The position numbers and the translations under genes are program-made. The notes below the pieces were generated by a model. The model saw only the letters and a program-made list of their open reading frames with translations. It had not been told where the DNA came from and searched no databases. From Candidatus Mediterraneibacter excrementavium (GTDB lineage Bacteria; Bacillota; Clostridia; Lachnospirales; Lachnospiraceae): 55,440 nt of DNA. Shown here piece by piece: positions 43,332 through 51,639 of the stretch (position 1 is the stretch's first letter; the number at the start of each line of letters is the position of its first letter). Location: positions 1 to 55,440 of the forward strand of contig DWVL01000029.1 of the NCBI GenBank assembly GCA_019120275.1. The letters run 5' to 3'.

Positions 43332-45233
43332 ATGAAGATCACATTGAAAGACGGTTCATTCAAAGAGTATCAGGAACCAAAGAGCGTGTATGAGATCGCG
43401 CTGGATATCAGTGAAGGACTTGCCAGAGTAGCGACAGAGGGCGAGGTTGACGGGGAGGCAGTGGATCTGCGTACCGTGATCGACCATGACTGCGAGCTCA
43501 ATATCCTGACATTTAACGATGAGAAAGGCAAAGGCGCGTTCCGTCATACCGCGTCCCACATTATGGCCCAGGCCATCAAGAGACTGTATCCGGAGACAAA
43601 GCTGGCGATCGGTCCGTCCATCGCAGATGGATTCTACTATGACGTGGACAGAGAGACGCCGTTTACCGCGGATGATCTGGAGAAGATCGAAGCGGAGATG
43701 AAGAAGATCGTCAAGGAAAATCTGGAGATCAAACAGTACACCATGCCGAGAAATGATGCGATCGCGTACTTTAAGGAGAAAGATGAGCCATACAAAGTGG
43801 AACTGATCGAGGATCTGCCGGAAGATGAGGTTATCAGCTTCTATTCCCAGGGTGAGTTTACCGATCTCTGTGCCGGACCGCATCTGATGACAACCAAGCC
43901 GGTGAAGGCGTTCAAGCTGACAAGCCTGGCGGGTGCGTACTGGAGAGGCGACGAACACAATAAGATGCTGCAGAGGATCTATGGCACGGCATTCCCGAAG
44001 AAGGCGGAGCTGGAAGAATACCTGACCATGATCGAAGAGGCGAAGAAGCGCGACCACAGAAAACTCGGCAAAGAGCTGGGACTTTTCATGATGCGCGAGG
44101 AGGGGCCGGGATTCCCGTTCTTCCTGCCCAACGGCATGGTATTAAAGAACACGCTGCTTGACTATTGGAGAGAGATCCACCGCAGAGCCGGCTACGTGGA
44201 GATCAGCACGCCGATCATGCTGAGCCGCCACCTCTGGGAGACATCCGGCCACTGGGATCATTATAAAGAAAATATGTATACGACTGTGATCGATGATGTT
44301 GATTTTGCGGTAAAACCGATGAACTGCCCGGGCGGAATCCTTGTATACGAATCCGAGCCCCGTTCTTACCGCGATCTGCCGATCCGCATGGGCGAGCTCG
44401 GCCTGGTACACCGTCATGAGAAATCCGGCCAGCTTCACGGCCTGATGCGCGTGCGCTGCTTCACACAGGATGATGCACATATCTTCATGACGCCGGAGCA
44501 GATCAAAGACGAGATCAAAGGCGTAGTAAAACTGATCGACGAGGTATACAGCCTCTTCGGATTCAAATATCATGTAGAGCTTTCCACCCGTCCGGAGGAC
44601 AGCATGGGAAGCGACGAGGACTGGGAAATGGCGACAGACGCGCTGAGAGCCGCACTTGACGACATCGGACTCCCGTATGTGGTAAATGAAGGCGACGGCG
44701 CGTTCTACGGACCGAAGATCGACTTCCATCTGGAAGACTCCATCGGACGTACATGGCAGTGCGGAACCATCCAGCTTGACTTCCAGCTTCCGCTCCGGTT
44801 TAACCTGGAGTACACCGGCGCGGACGGAGAGAAGCACAGACCGATCATGATCCACCGCGTGGTATTCGGCTCCATCGAGCGCTTCATCGGAATCCTGATC
44901 GAGCACTTCGCAGGCGCGTTCCCGACCTGGCTTGCACCGGTACAGGTGAAAGTGCTTCCGATCTCAGATAAGCACATGGAGTACGGAAATAAAGTCCTTG
45001 CTGCTCTGCAGGATGCAGGCATCCGCGCGGAGATCGATACAAGGGCGGAGAAGATCGGATACAAGATCCGCGAAGCGCAGATGAAGAAGATCCCGTACAT
45101 GCTCGTTGTCGGCGCAAAAGAAGAGGAAGAAGAAAAAGTGTCCGTCAGAAGCCGTGCAAACGGGGATGAAGGACAGAGCGGACTTGGAGAATTCATCGCG
45201 AAGATCAAAGAGGAGATCGCGCAGAAGAAGTAA
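43332..45233 (+). CDS. thrS: Threonyl-tRNA synthetase
   Basis: The 633-residue class II synthetase has the TGS domain (about 1-60), the editing/SAD domain with HTASHIMAQA and DLCAGPHL, the catalytic core with the zinc site cysteine in MNCPGG and motif 2 LGLVHRHEKSGQLHGLMRVR, motif 3 GSIERFIGILIEH, and the C-terminal anticodon-binding domain. The open frame reaches back into the T-box to 43089, but ATG 43332 with GAAGAGGAAAG gives the normal N-terminus. It is controlled by the T-box terminator upstream. Confidence 0.97.
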   Translation: MKITLKDGSFKEYQEPKSVYEIALDISEGLARVATEGEVDGEAVDLRTVIDHDCELNILTFNDEKGKGAFRHTASHIMAQAIKRLYPETKLAIGPSIADGFYYDVDRETPFTADDLEKIEAEMKKIVKENLEIKQYTMPRNDAIAYFKEKDEPYKVELIEDLPEDEVISFYSQGEFTDLCAGPHLMTTKPVKAFKLTSLAGAYWRGDEHNKMLQRIYGTAFPKKAELEEYLTMIEEAKKRDHRKLGKELGLFMMREEGPGFPFFLPNGMVLKNTLLDYWREIHRRAGYVEISTPIMLSRHLWETSGHWDHYKENMYTTVIDDVDFAVKPMNCPGGILVYESEPRSYRDLPIRMGELGLVHRHEKSGQLHGLMRVRCFTQDDAHIFMTPEQIKDEIKGVVKLIDEVYSLFGFKYHVELSTRPEDSMGSDEDWEMATDALRAALDDIGLPYVVNEGDGAFYGPKIDFHLEDSIGRTWQCGTIQLDFQLPLRFNLEYTGADGEKHRPIMIHRVVFGSIERFIGILIEHFAGAFPTWLAPVQVKVLPISDKHMEYGNKVLAALQDAGIRAEIDTRAEKIGYKIREAQMKKIPYMLVVGAKEEEEEKVSVRSRANGDEGQSGLGEFIAKIKEEIAQKK

Positions 45234-45263
45234 GGTTGAAATAAGTCTGAACAGAATAGGGGG

Positions 45264-45301
45264 TCACGGCCGGGGCAGAGCTATTCCGGCTCCGGCCGTG
45301 A
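45264..45301 (+). terminator. Hairpin after thrS
   Basis: TCACGGCCGG (45264-45273) pairs with CCGGCCGTGA (45292-45301). The tail is AAATGCC rather than a T-run, so it may act with the structures further downstream. Confidence 0.55.
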
Positions 45302-45344
45302 AATGCCATCCAGTCGGAACTTATTCTACCTAACTTTTCTGAAT

Positions 45345-45488
45345 GTCCCCCTGTACTCTTCTGCACCCCGATGTGAAGTTGGTGTTGGGGAGCATGGCGG
45401 TAGCCTGCCTGTGTGACTCCTTCAGGGGAGTGGTTTGCGGCAGTATGCAGCCGGTGAAGTGATGGGGCGATGATCCCGGTAGATAAAG
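45345..45488. other. Candidate structured RNA or repeat in the thrS-debranching gap
   Basis: No gene is visible in 45234-45696. This part can fold as a rod: CCCC (about 45377) with GGGG (about 45464), then GCAT/ATGC, then CTGCC/GGCAG, and at the tip ACTCC/GGAGT around a TTCAGG loop. Nested pairs flanking a large internal bubble recall 6S-type RNAs, but the match is only in general shape and no conserved RNA family was recognised. Either strand could be the transcribed one. Confidence 0.3.
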
Positions 45489-45668
45489 GGCGGACGGATG
45501 AATTTGAAAGAATTTTCAGAAAAACTCAGAGCACGGACATCAGGCGTTGAAAGAAAAATTGTGGGTGTTTGAGCCGTAAGGCGAGTTCTACAATTTTTCT
45601 TTCGGTTGTTAGCCTGATGTCCGTGCTCTGTCAGTTTTTCAAAATTCTTGAACTGAATCCGGACGCTC
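45489..45668. repeat. Long imperfect inverted repeat (about 75-bp arms)
   Basis: Arms 45508-45562 and 45590-45649 pair almost throughout (for example AGAGCACGGACATCAGGC with GCCTGATGTCCGTGCTCT), and weaker pairing extends to about 45489 and 45668. The 27-nt loop (45563-45589) itself holds a small GCC-GTAA-GGC hairpin. It lies between the convergent thrS and debranching-enzyme genes and could end transcription from both sides. Its length far exceeds a normal terminator, so a MITE-like or noncoding-RNA origin is also possible. Confidence 0.8.
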
Positions 45669-45696
45669 TTTTATCTGTCCGGGATCTCCCGTACCA

Positions 45697-47832
45697 TTAA
45701 TTAATTGTCTGCACGCTGCCGCAGGCCGCGCACCCCACAAACACGATGACCGACCGCTCCCCGAGCGTCAGCACCTTTTCTGCTGCAGGCATTTTATGCT
45801 CTTTGAATGTCTGCTGTTTCGGATCTCCGGTATTGACGGCGATCTTCCAGCAGTATTCTTCAGGCAGATCGGGCAGGGTCAGTTCCGCCGGGTACCAGTG
45901 GGCGTTGACAGCCACATAGACCAGATCCTCCTGCTCCTCTTCCTCGTCGTAGCCGGAGAAAAGTACGCAGGATACATAGCCTTCTTCCAGATGTTCGTTT
46001 TCCCAGGGGCGCAGCCCGTGGATGCTCATGGAAGGGAATCCGATATAGCTCGGTTCCAGATCACGCCGGATGGCTGGATGCTTGTGGCGGAATGCGATCA
46101 TATACCGGAAGAATTCAAAGAGGTCTTTGTTTTCCTTAAGCAGGTTCCAGTCCAGCCAGGAAATATGATTGTCCTGACAGTAAGGATTATTATTTCCATA
46201 ACGCGTATCACCGAATTCATCGCCGGACAGGAACATGGGTGTACCGCGGCTGCACATGAGCACAGCGCAGGCGTTTTTGATCATCCGGAAGCGGAGCGAC
46301 AGAACATCGGGATCGTCTGTTTCGCCTTCCGCACCGCAGTTCCAGCTGTTATTGTCATCAAAGCCGTCAGTGTTGTCCCACCCGTTGGCCTCGTTGTGTT
46401 TTTCATTATAACTGTACAGGTCGTACAGGGTGAAACCGTCATGGCAGGTCAGGAAGTTGACGGAAGCGTTGCCGCCGCGGTAGACCGGATCGTAGAGATC
46501 TGTGGATCCGGTCATCCGCTGGGCTGCGATCCCTGCCATCTGGGGATCGCCTTTCAGGAAACAGCGCATGTCGTCACGATAGCGGCCGTTCCATTCCGCC
46601 CATCGCTTCCAGGACGGGAAGGATCCCACCTGATAAAGGCCGCCGGCGTCCCAGGCTTCGGCGATGAGCTTGACATTTCCGAGGATCGGGTCAAAGGCCA
46701 GGCTCCGGAGAAGCGGAGGCTGATTGAGCGGTGTCCCGTTCTCGCTGCGGCCGAGGATGGAAGCCAGGTCAAAACGGAAGCCGTCTACCCGGTAATCGGT
46801 CACCCAGTAGCGCAGGCAGTCCAGGATCATTCCCTGTACGACCGGGTGGTTGCAGTTCAGTGTATTGCCGCATCCGCTGAAGTTGTAATATTTCCCGTCC
46901 GGGGTGAGCATATAATAGATATTGTTGTCAAAACCCTTGAAGCAGAAAGAAGGTCCGATTTCGTTTCCTTCGGCTGTGTGATTAAATACCACGTCCAGGA
47001 TCACATCAATCTCGTTGTCATGGAGTGCCTTGATCATCTCCTTGAGTTCCATTCCCTCCCGGTTGTATTCGATCCTTGAGGAATAGCTGGTATTCGGTGC
47101 GAAGAAACAGACCGGATTGTAGCCCCAGTAATCCAGTAACTCATTCTCATCGATCATACGCACATCGCGCATTTCGTCAAATTCAAAGACCGGCATCAGT
47201 TCCACGGCGTTGACTCCGAGCTTTTTCAGATACGGGATCTTCTCTTCCAGTCCGCGGAAGGTGCCTGGATAGTTGACTTTTGAAGAAGGAGACTGGGTGA
47301 ATCCGCGCACGTGGAGTTCGTAGATCACCAGGTCCTCCATAGGGATCGGTTCGCTCCGCTCCAGTCCCCAGTCGAAATTGTTCTGGACAACGCGGGCGCG
47401 ATAGCCGTGCTGGGAATTATTTTTGCATCCCCAGCGGCTCTGCCCGGTCACGGCGCGGGCGTAGGGATCGAGCAGGATCTTGGTCTTATCGAAACGCAGT
47501 CCCTTCTTTTCGTCATAGGGACCGTCCAGGCGGTAGGCGTACTCGAATTCTTCCACGTCAAGGCCGAAAACGATCATGGAATAAACAAAGCCGATCCGGT
47601 AGTTATCCGGGAATTTCAGTGCGGCATAGGGTTCTTCTGCCTCCCGGTGGAAGAGGAGCAGTTCGCAGGAAGTGGCTCCGTGGGACTGGATCGTGAAATT
47701 GACGCCGCCCGGGATGGCGGTGGCGCCGAAGAACCGGAAGAATCCGGGGCGAACAGGAAATCCGGCGATATTGTCCAGTGGTTTTAGCTGGTCTTCGGGA
47801 AGCGAGACCAGGTCTATCGTGTGAAGTGCCAT
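45697..47832 (-). CDS. Glycogen debranching enzyme (isoamylase/GlgX type, GH13)
   Basis: The 711-residue enzyme hydrolyses alpha-1,6 branch points in glycogen or limit dextrins. It has an N-terminal CBM48-like domain (GGVNFTIQSHGATSCELLLF), the family 13 barrel with YELHVRGFT, DVVFNHTAEG, GFRFDLASIL (nucleophile Asp), LIAEAWDAGG (acid/base Glu) and FLTCHDGFTLYDL (third acid), and a C-terminal beta domain. No signal peptide is seen, which suits an intracellular glycogen role. The frame extends to 47865, but ATG 47832 with GAGGAG at 9-nt spacing is preferred. It is a single-gene unit on the minus strand. Confidence 0.9.
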   Translation of the reverse strand: MALHTIDLVSLPEDQLKPLDNIAGFPVRPGFFRFFGATAIPGGVNFTIQSHGATSCELLLFHREAEEPYAALKFPDNYRIGFVYSMIVFGLDVEEFEYAYRLDGPYDEKKGLRFDKTKILLDPYARAVTGQSRWGCKNNSQHGYRARVVQNNFDWGLERSEPIPMEDLVIYELHVRGFTQSPSSKVNYPGTFRGLEEKIPYLKKLGVNAVELMPVFEFDEMRDVRMIDENELLDYWGYNPVCFFAPNTSYSSRIEYNREGMELKEMIKALHDNEIDVILDVVFNHTAEGNEIGPSFCFKGFDNNIYYMLTPDGKYYNFSGCGNTLNCNHPVVQGMILDCLRYWVTDYRVDGFRFDLASILGRSENGTPLNQPPLLRSLAFDPILGNVKLIAEAWDAGGLYQVGSFPSWKRWAEWNGRYRDDMRCFLKGDPQMAGIAAQRMTGSTDLYDPVYRGGNASVNFLTCHDGFTLYDLYSYNEKHNEANGWDNTDGFDDNNSWNCGAEGETDDPDVLSLRFRMIKNACAVLMCSRGTPMFLSGDEFGDTRYGNNNPYCQDNHISWLDWNLLKENKDLFEFFRYMIAFRHKHPAIRRDLEPSYIGFPSMSIHGLRPWENEHLEEGYVSCVLFSGYDEEEEQEDLVYVAVNAHWYPAELTLPDLPEEYCWKIAVNTGDPKQQTFKEHKMPAAEKVLTLGERSVIVFVGCAACGSVQTIN

Positions 47833-47898
47833 AACGGTTATCTCCTCAAAATAATCTACTTTCATTATAGTCGAAAAAAGCAGGAAAGCAAAGTAAAA

Positions 47899-47940
47899 TC
47901 AAGTCCGGAAACTGTTTAATTTCTGAAATAAGGGACTTGA
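47899..47940. repeat. 8-bp inverted repeat at the promoter of the PurF-like gene
   Basis: TCAAGTCC (47899-47906) and GGACTTGA (47933-47940) are perfect inverses 26 bp apart. The right arm covers the -35 region, so it may be an operator. Confidence 0.4.
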
Positions 47941-47965
47941 CTTCTTTCATCTTTTTCTTTATTCT
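47937..47965 (+). promoter_or_regulatory. Sigma-A promoter of the PurF-like/MATE operon
   Basis: TTGACT (47937-47942), 17-bp spacer, TATTCT (47960-47965). Two hairpins follow in the roughly 90-nt leader (GACAGGGCAGC with GCTGTCCTGTC, and GAGCG with CGCTC, at about 47989-48041). Confidence 0.55.
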
Positions 47966-48062
47966 GTACTAGGTAAATACAAATGCACGGACAGGGCAGC
48001 GGAATGGCTGTCCTGTCTTGTTGAGCGTATCCGATGCGCTCATCTGAAGGAGGACATCATAC

Positions 48063-49475
48063 ATGGGTGGATTTTTTGGCGTTGCATCGAAACAGGATTG
48101 TGTACTGGAGCTTTTCTACGGTGTGGATTATCATTCCCATCTCGGCACGAGAAGAGGAGGAATGGCGGTTTACGGCAAAGACGGCTTTAACCGCGCGATC
48201 CATAATATAGAAAATTCCCCGTTCCGTACAAAGTTTGAACGGGATGTGGAGGAACTGAAGGGAAATCTCGGGATCGGCTGTATTTCAGATTACGAGCCGC
48301 AGCCGCTGCTTCTGCAGTCCCATCTGGGCAGCTTTGCCATTACAACGGTGGGCAAGATCAACAATCAGGATGAGATCCTGAAGAAAGCGTACAGCGACGG
48401 ACGGACTCATTTTCTGGAAATGAGCGGCGGACAGATCAATGCCACAGAACTGATCGGCTCCCTGATCTGCCAGAAAGCGACGATTGAAGAAGGGATCCGT
48501 TATGCCCAGGAGATCGTGGAAGGTTCGTTAAGCGTGCTGATCATGACGAAGGACGGCATCTATGCGGCGAGAGACCTGATGGGCCGTACGCCGGTGGTGC
48601 TCGGAAAGAAGGAGGATGCATACTGCGTATCCTTTGAAAACTTTGCGTATCTGAATCTGGGATACAGTCACGACCGTGAACTGGGGCCGGGCGAGATCGT
48701 CTACATCACGCCGGAGAGCGTGGAGACACGCGTGAAACCACGGGATGAGATGAGGATCTGTTCTTTCCTTTGGGTATATTACGGTTATCCGACTTCATCT
48801 TATGAGGGAGTCAATGTAGAAGAAATGCGTTACCGTTGCGGAAGTATGCTGGCGCAGCGGGATGGTGATTCCGTACACCCGGATATCGTGGCAGGAGTGC
48901 CGGATTCGGGTATCGCGCATGCGGTCGGATATTCCAATGAGTCCGGCATCCCGTATGCCAGACCGTTTATCAAATATACACCGACCTGGCCGCGTTCCTT
49001 TATGCCGACGAATCAGAGCCAGCGGGATCTGATCGCGCGTATGAAGCTGATCCCGGTGCAGGCGCTGATCGAAAATAAGAGGTTGCTGCTGATCGATGAT
49101 TCCATCGTGCGCGGTACCCAGCTGCGCGAGACAACAGAATTCCTTTATCGCAGCGGTGCGAAGGAAGTCCATGTGCGTCCGGCCTGCCCGCCGCTTGTAT
49201 ATGGCTGTAAATATCTGAACTTTTCCAGATCCAAATCCGAGATGGAGCTGATCACAAGAAGAGTGATCCGGGAACAGGAAGGCGGAGACTGCTCAGAGGA
49301 AGTTCTGGAAGAGTACACGAATCCGGATTCCTGCCGTTACGCGAAGATGGTGGATGAAATCTGCAGGATACAGAATTTTACGACATTGCGGTTCCATCGG
49401 CTGGATGACCTGCTTGCATCTATCGGGATCGAGCCGTGCAAAGTATGTACGTACTGTTTCAGCGGTAAGGAGTAA
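48063..49475 (+). CDS. Amidophosphoribosyltransferase-like protein lacking the glutaminase nucleophile
   Basis: The 470-residue protein has the two-domain plan of PurF: an N-terminal Ntn-glutaminase fold (1-230) and a C-terminal phosphoribosyltransferase with an intact PRPP loop (LLLIDDSIVRGTQLRE). Real PurF needs Cys as the first residue of the mature chain. Here the protein begins MGGFFG, the first Cys is residue 13, and the HNGN motif is replaced by TVGKIN. The C-terminal CKVCTYC resembles the iron-sulfur cluster cysteines of the Bacillus-type enzyme. It may use free ammonia, bind PRPP for regulation, or do another reaction. ATG 48063 follows GAAGGAGGAC. The MATE gene starts 2 bp after its stop. 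Confidence 0.82.
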   Translation: MGGFFGVASKQDCVLELFYGVDYHSHLGTRRGGMAVYGKDGFNRAIHNIENSPFRTKFERDVEELKGNLGIGCISDYEPQPLLLQSHLGSFAITTVGKINNQDEILKKAYSDGRTHFLEMSGGQINATELIGSLICQKATIEEGIRYAQEIVEGSLSVLIMTKDGIYAARDLMGRTPVVLGKKEDAYCVSFENFAYLNLGYSHDRELGPGEIVYITPESVETRVKPRDEMRICSFLWVYYGYPTSSYEGVNVEEMRYRCGSMLAQRDGDSVHPDIVAGVPDSGIAHAVGYSNESGIPYARPFIKYTPTWPRSFMPTNQSQRDLIARMKLIPVQALIENKRLLLIDDSIVRGTQLRETTEFLYRSGAKEVHVRPACPPLVYGCKYLNFSRSKSEMELITRRVIREQEGGDCSEEVLEEYTNPDSCRYAKMVDEICRIQNFTTLRFHRLDDLLASIGIEPCKVCTYCFSGKE

Positions 49476-49477
49476 TT

Positions 49478-50878
49478 ATGTTTCGCAATATGATGAAAAA
49501 AGATCACGCCCTGGGTATTGACTGGGGCGTTTTCTATCGGACAGTTATCGCACTGGTGGTGCCGATGGCCCTCCAGAATCTGATCAATGTAGGGGTTACG
49601 GCGGCCGACGTCATCATGCTCGGCGCCGTGGGAGAAACGGCGTTGTCGGGCGCATCCCTGGCCGGCCAGGTGCAGTATATCATGACTCTGTTCCTCTTCG
49701 GACTGACGTCGGGAGCGACGGTCCTGACAGCACAGTACTGGGGAAAAGGTGATGTGAAGACCATCGAGAAGATCCTGGGAATGACCGTGAAAGCGGCTGT
49801 GGCAGTGACTGCACTCTTTACCGTTGCGGCCCTTGCCATACCGGAGCTTCTGATGAAGATCTTTACCAGCGACCCGGCAGTGATCGCGGAAGGCGTGAAG
49901 TATCTCCGGATCGTGGCTTTTACTTATATTATGATCGGTGTGACCCAGGCTTACCTGTATGTTATGCGGAGTGTGGAGCGGGTGATCGTGGCGACAGTGG
50001 TGTATCTCTGTTCGCTGCTGTGCAATATCGTGATGAACTCGATCTTCATTTTCGGACTTTTCGGCCTGCCGGCCATGGGCGTTGCAGGTGCTGCGCTGGG
50101 AACGCTGTGCGCCCGGATCCTGGAAGTGATCCTGACCTTCGGCTATGCCCGGATATTTAATAAAGAGATCAAGCTTCGTCCGAAATACATTCTGCATACG
50201 GACCGGGAACTGTTCCGGGATTTTATGAAGTATGCCCTTCCGGTCGTCGCAAATGAGATTATGTGGGGCCTTGGGACGGCGGCCAATACCGCGATCCTTG
50301 GGCATCTGGGAAGTTCGGCGGTGGCGGCCAACTCCGTGGCTCAGGTAGCAAGACAGCTGGCGACTGTCGTTTCTTTCGGCCTTTCCAGCGCAGCAGCCAT
50401 CTATCTGGGCAAGACCATCGGAGAGAAGAAGCTGGAGCATGCCAGGGCTTATGCGAAGCGGTTTATCTGGCTCAGCCTCATCATGGGCGCGCTGGGAGGC
50501 CTGATCATCCTGGCGGTATCGGGGCCGGCTGCGGCAGCGCTGTCGCTTACGGATACGGCGAAAGGATACCTGCGGATCATGTTCTTCGTGATGTCTTATT
50601 TTGTGATCGGACAGGCATTCAACACGACCATGGTGGTGGGGATCTTCCGTTCCGGCGGAGATACCCGGTTCGGTCTGATCCTCGATGTGAGCACCATGTG
50701 GGGGTGTTCGATCCTGCTCGGATTTATCGCGGCGTTCGTATTTAAGTTCAGCGTCCCCGTTGTATATGTGATCCTGATGAGTGATGAGATCATCAAGATC
50801 CCGATCACTTTCTGGCGCTACAGAAGCTTCAAATGGCTGAAAGATGTGACGCGGGCGGAAGTAACGGCAGCCGGATGA
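49478..50878 (+). CDS. MATE-family multidrug/metabolite exporter
   Basis: The 466-residue protein has 12 predicted membrane helices in two halves, with the family's VPMALQNLINVGVTAADVIMLG opening segment in helix 1 and VANEIMWGLGTAANTAILG at the start of the second half (helix 7). MATE proteins export cationic drugs or metabolites by Na+ or H+ exchange. It starts 2 bp after the PurF-like gene, with AAGGAG inside that gene's end, so the two are co-translated. The pairing may mean it exports a product or inhibitor related to the PurF-like protein; this is inference. Confidence 0.9.
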   Translation: MFRNMMKKDHALGIDWGVFYRTVIALVVPMALQNLINVGVTAADVIMLGAVGETALSGASLAGQVQYIMTLFLFGLTSGATVLTAQYWGKGDVKTIEKILGMTVKAAVAVTALFTVAALAIPELLMKIFTSDPAVIAEGVKYLRIVAFTYIMIGVTQAYLYVMRSVERVIVATVVYLCSLLCNIVMNSIFIFGLFGLPAMGVAGAALGTLCARILEVILTFGYARIFNKEIKLRPKYILHTDRELFRDFMKYALPVVANEIMWGLGTAANTAILGHLGSSAVAANSVAQVARQLATVVSFGLSSAAAIYLGKTIGEKKLEHARAYAKRFIWLSLIMGALGGLIILAVSGPAAAALSLTDTAKGYLRIMFFVMSYFVIGQAFNTTMVVGIFRSGGDTRFGLILDVSTMWGCSILLGFIAAFVFKFSVPVVYVILMSDEIIKIPITFWRYRSFKWLKDVTRAEVTAAG

Positions 50879-50923
50879 CGGCTCCGGTAAACTTGAACAT
50901 AACACAAACCTGAAAATGCAAAA

Positions 50924-50952
50924 TTGACAAAACGGTTGGAATTTGGTATGCC
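50924..50952 (+). promoter_or_regulatory. Promoter of the XRE-Uma2 gene with an 18-bp inverted repeat
   Basis: TTGACA (50924-50929), 17-bp spacer, TGG-TATGCC (-10 at 50947-50952). The spacer (50930-50947) is one arm of an inverted repeat whose other arm is 50965-50982, with two non-Watson-Crick positions. A regulator bound here would cover the core promoter; the XRE domain of the gene itself is a candidate. Confidence 0.55.
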
Positions 50953-51016
50953 AACAAAAAGCAGACCGAATTTCAACCGTTTATTATTTCTTTGTCCGTC
51001 AGAGGGAAAGGAGCGT

Positions 51017-51488
51017 ATGGTGAACCTGAAGCAGCTGATGTATTTTAAAGAGAAGAACGGCTATACGTTTGAACAGCTCTCAGAGCTTTCCGGTGTCCCG
51101 GTGGGCACCATCCAGAAAATCTTCAGCGGGGAGACGCGCACACCGAGGCACAAGACGATACAGGCGCTGGAGATGATCATGAAATTTGAAGAGAAGAACG
51201 AAGATTCGGGTCAGGGCAGCTATACGCTTGACGACTATTTTGCGACCCCGGAAAATGTAAGGGTGGAGCTGATCGATGGGGTGATTTATGATATGGGGAT
51301 GCCGAGTACGGTGCATCAGTATCTTATCACGAAGATCTGTCATGCGATTTACAGTTATATCGGAGAAAAAGGCGGACATTGTATGGTATTTCCGGCTTCG
51401 CCCGGAGTTCAGATCGACTGTGATGACCGCTCCATGCTGGTGCCGGATCTTTGAGCAGATCCGCCAGATGTGGCCGGAGGAAGAATGA
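51017..51488 (+). pseudogene. XRE helix-turn-helix plus Uma2 (DUF820) nuclease-fold gene with internal deletion
   Basis: ATG 51017 (GGGAAAGGAG site) opens an XRE-type domain (FEQLSELSGVPVGTIQKIFSG) followed by the start of a Uma2/DUF820 domain (YTLDDYFATPENVRVELIDG to CDDRSMLVPDL). The frame then stops at 51452-51454 after 145 residues, just where the PD-(D/E)xK catalytic core should come. Directly after, in another frame, 51449-51488 reads IFEQIRQMWPEEE, which resembles the normal Uma2 C-terminus. The middle, probably about 100 codons, has been deleted with a frameshift at about 51447-51452. The remaining HTH part might still be made and bind DNA. Confidence 0.75.
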
Positions 51489-51540
51489 GACAGATGTGAC
51501 TGATCGTAACCGACAAATGTCGGAAATTCATTTTTATATA

Positions 51541-51570
51541 TGTACAAAAACCGTCGGAATGTGGTATACT
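51541..51570 (+). promoter_or_regulatory. Promoter of the Mrp ATPase gene
   Basis: TGTACA (51541-51546), 18-bp spacer, TATACT (51565-51570) with an extended TGG. The spacer and -10 resemble those of the XRE-Uma2 promoter (18 of 23 positions). A GGCTGATCCG/CGGATCGGCC hairpin lies in the leader at 51580-51611. Confidence 0.6.
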
Positions 51571-51639
51571 ATCCAAAGCGGCTGATCCGGACGATATACA
51601 TCGGATCGGCCTTCAGTGAAAGAAAGAAGGTATTATACA

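Noticed and set aside
45345-45488. Firm 6S, SRP or tmRNA gene
   Set aside because: Only the overall fold resembles 6S. The SRP GGAAG-type loop, the tmRNA tag reading frame and RNase P core sequences were not found, so no named RNA was called.
45796-47079. 427-residue plus-strand frame opposite the debranching enzyme
   Set aside because: The GH13 motifs on the minus strand are convincing. The plus-strand frame has no domain and no start signals.
49337-50905. 522-residue open frame on the minus strand
   Set aside because: It lies opposite the MATE gene and the end of the PurF-like gene, is rich in His, Arg and Gln as expected for an antisense frame, and has no recognisable domain or ribosome site.
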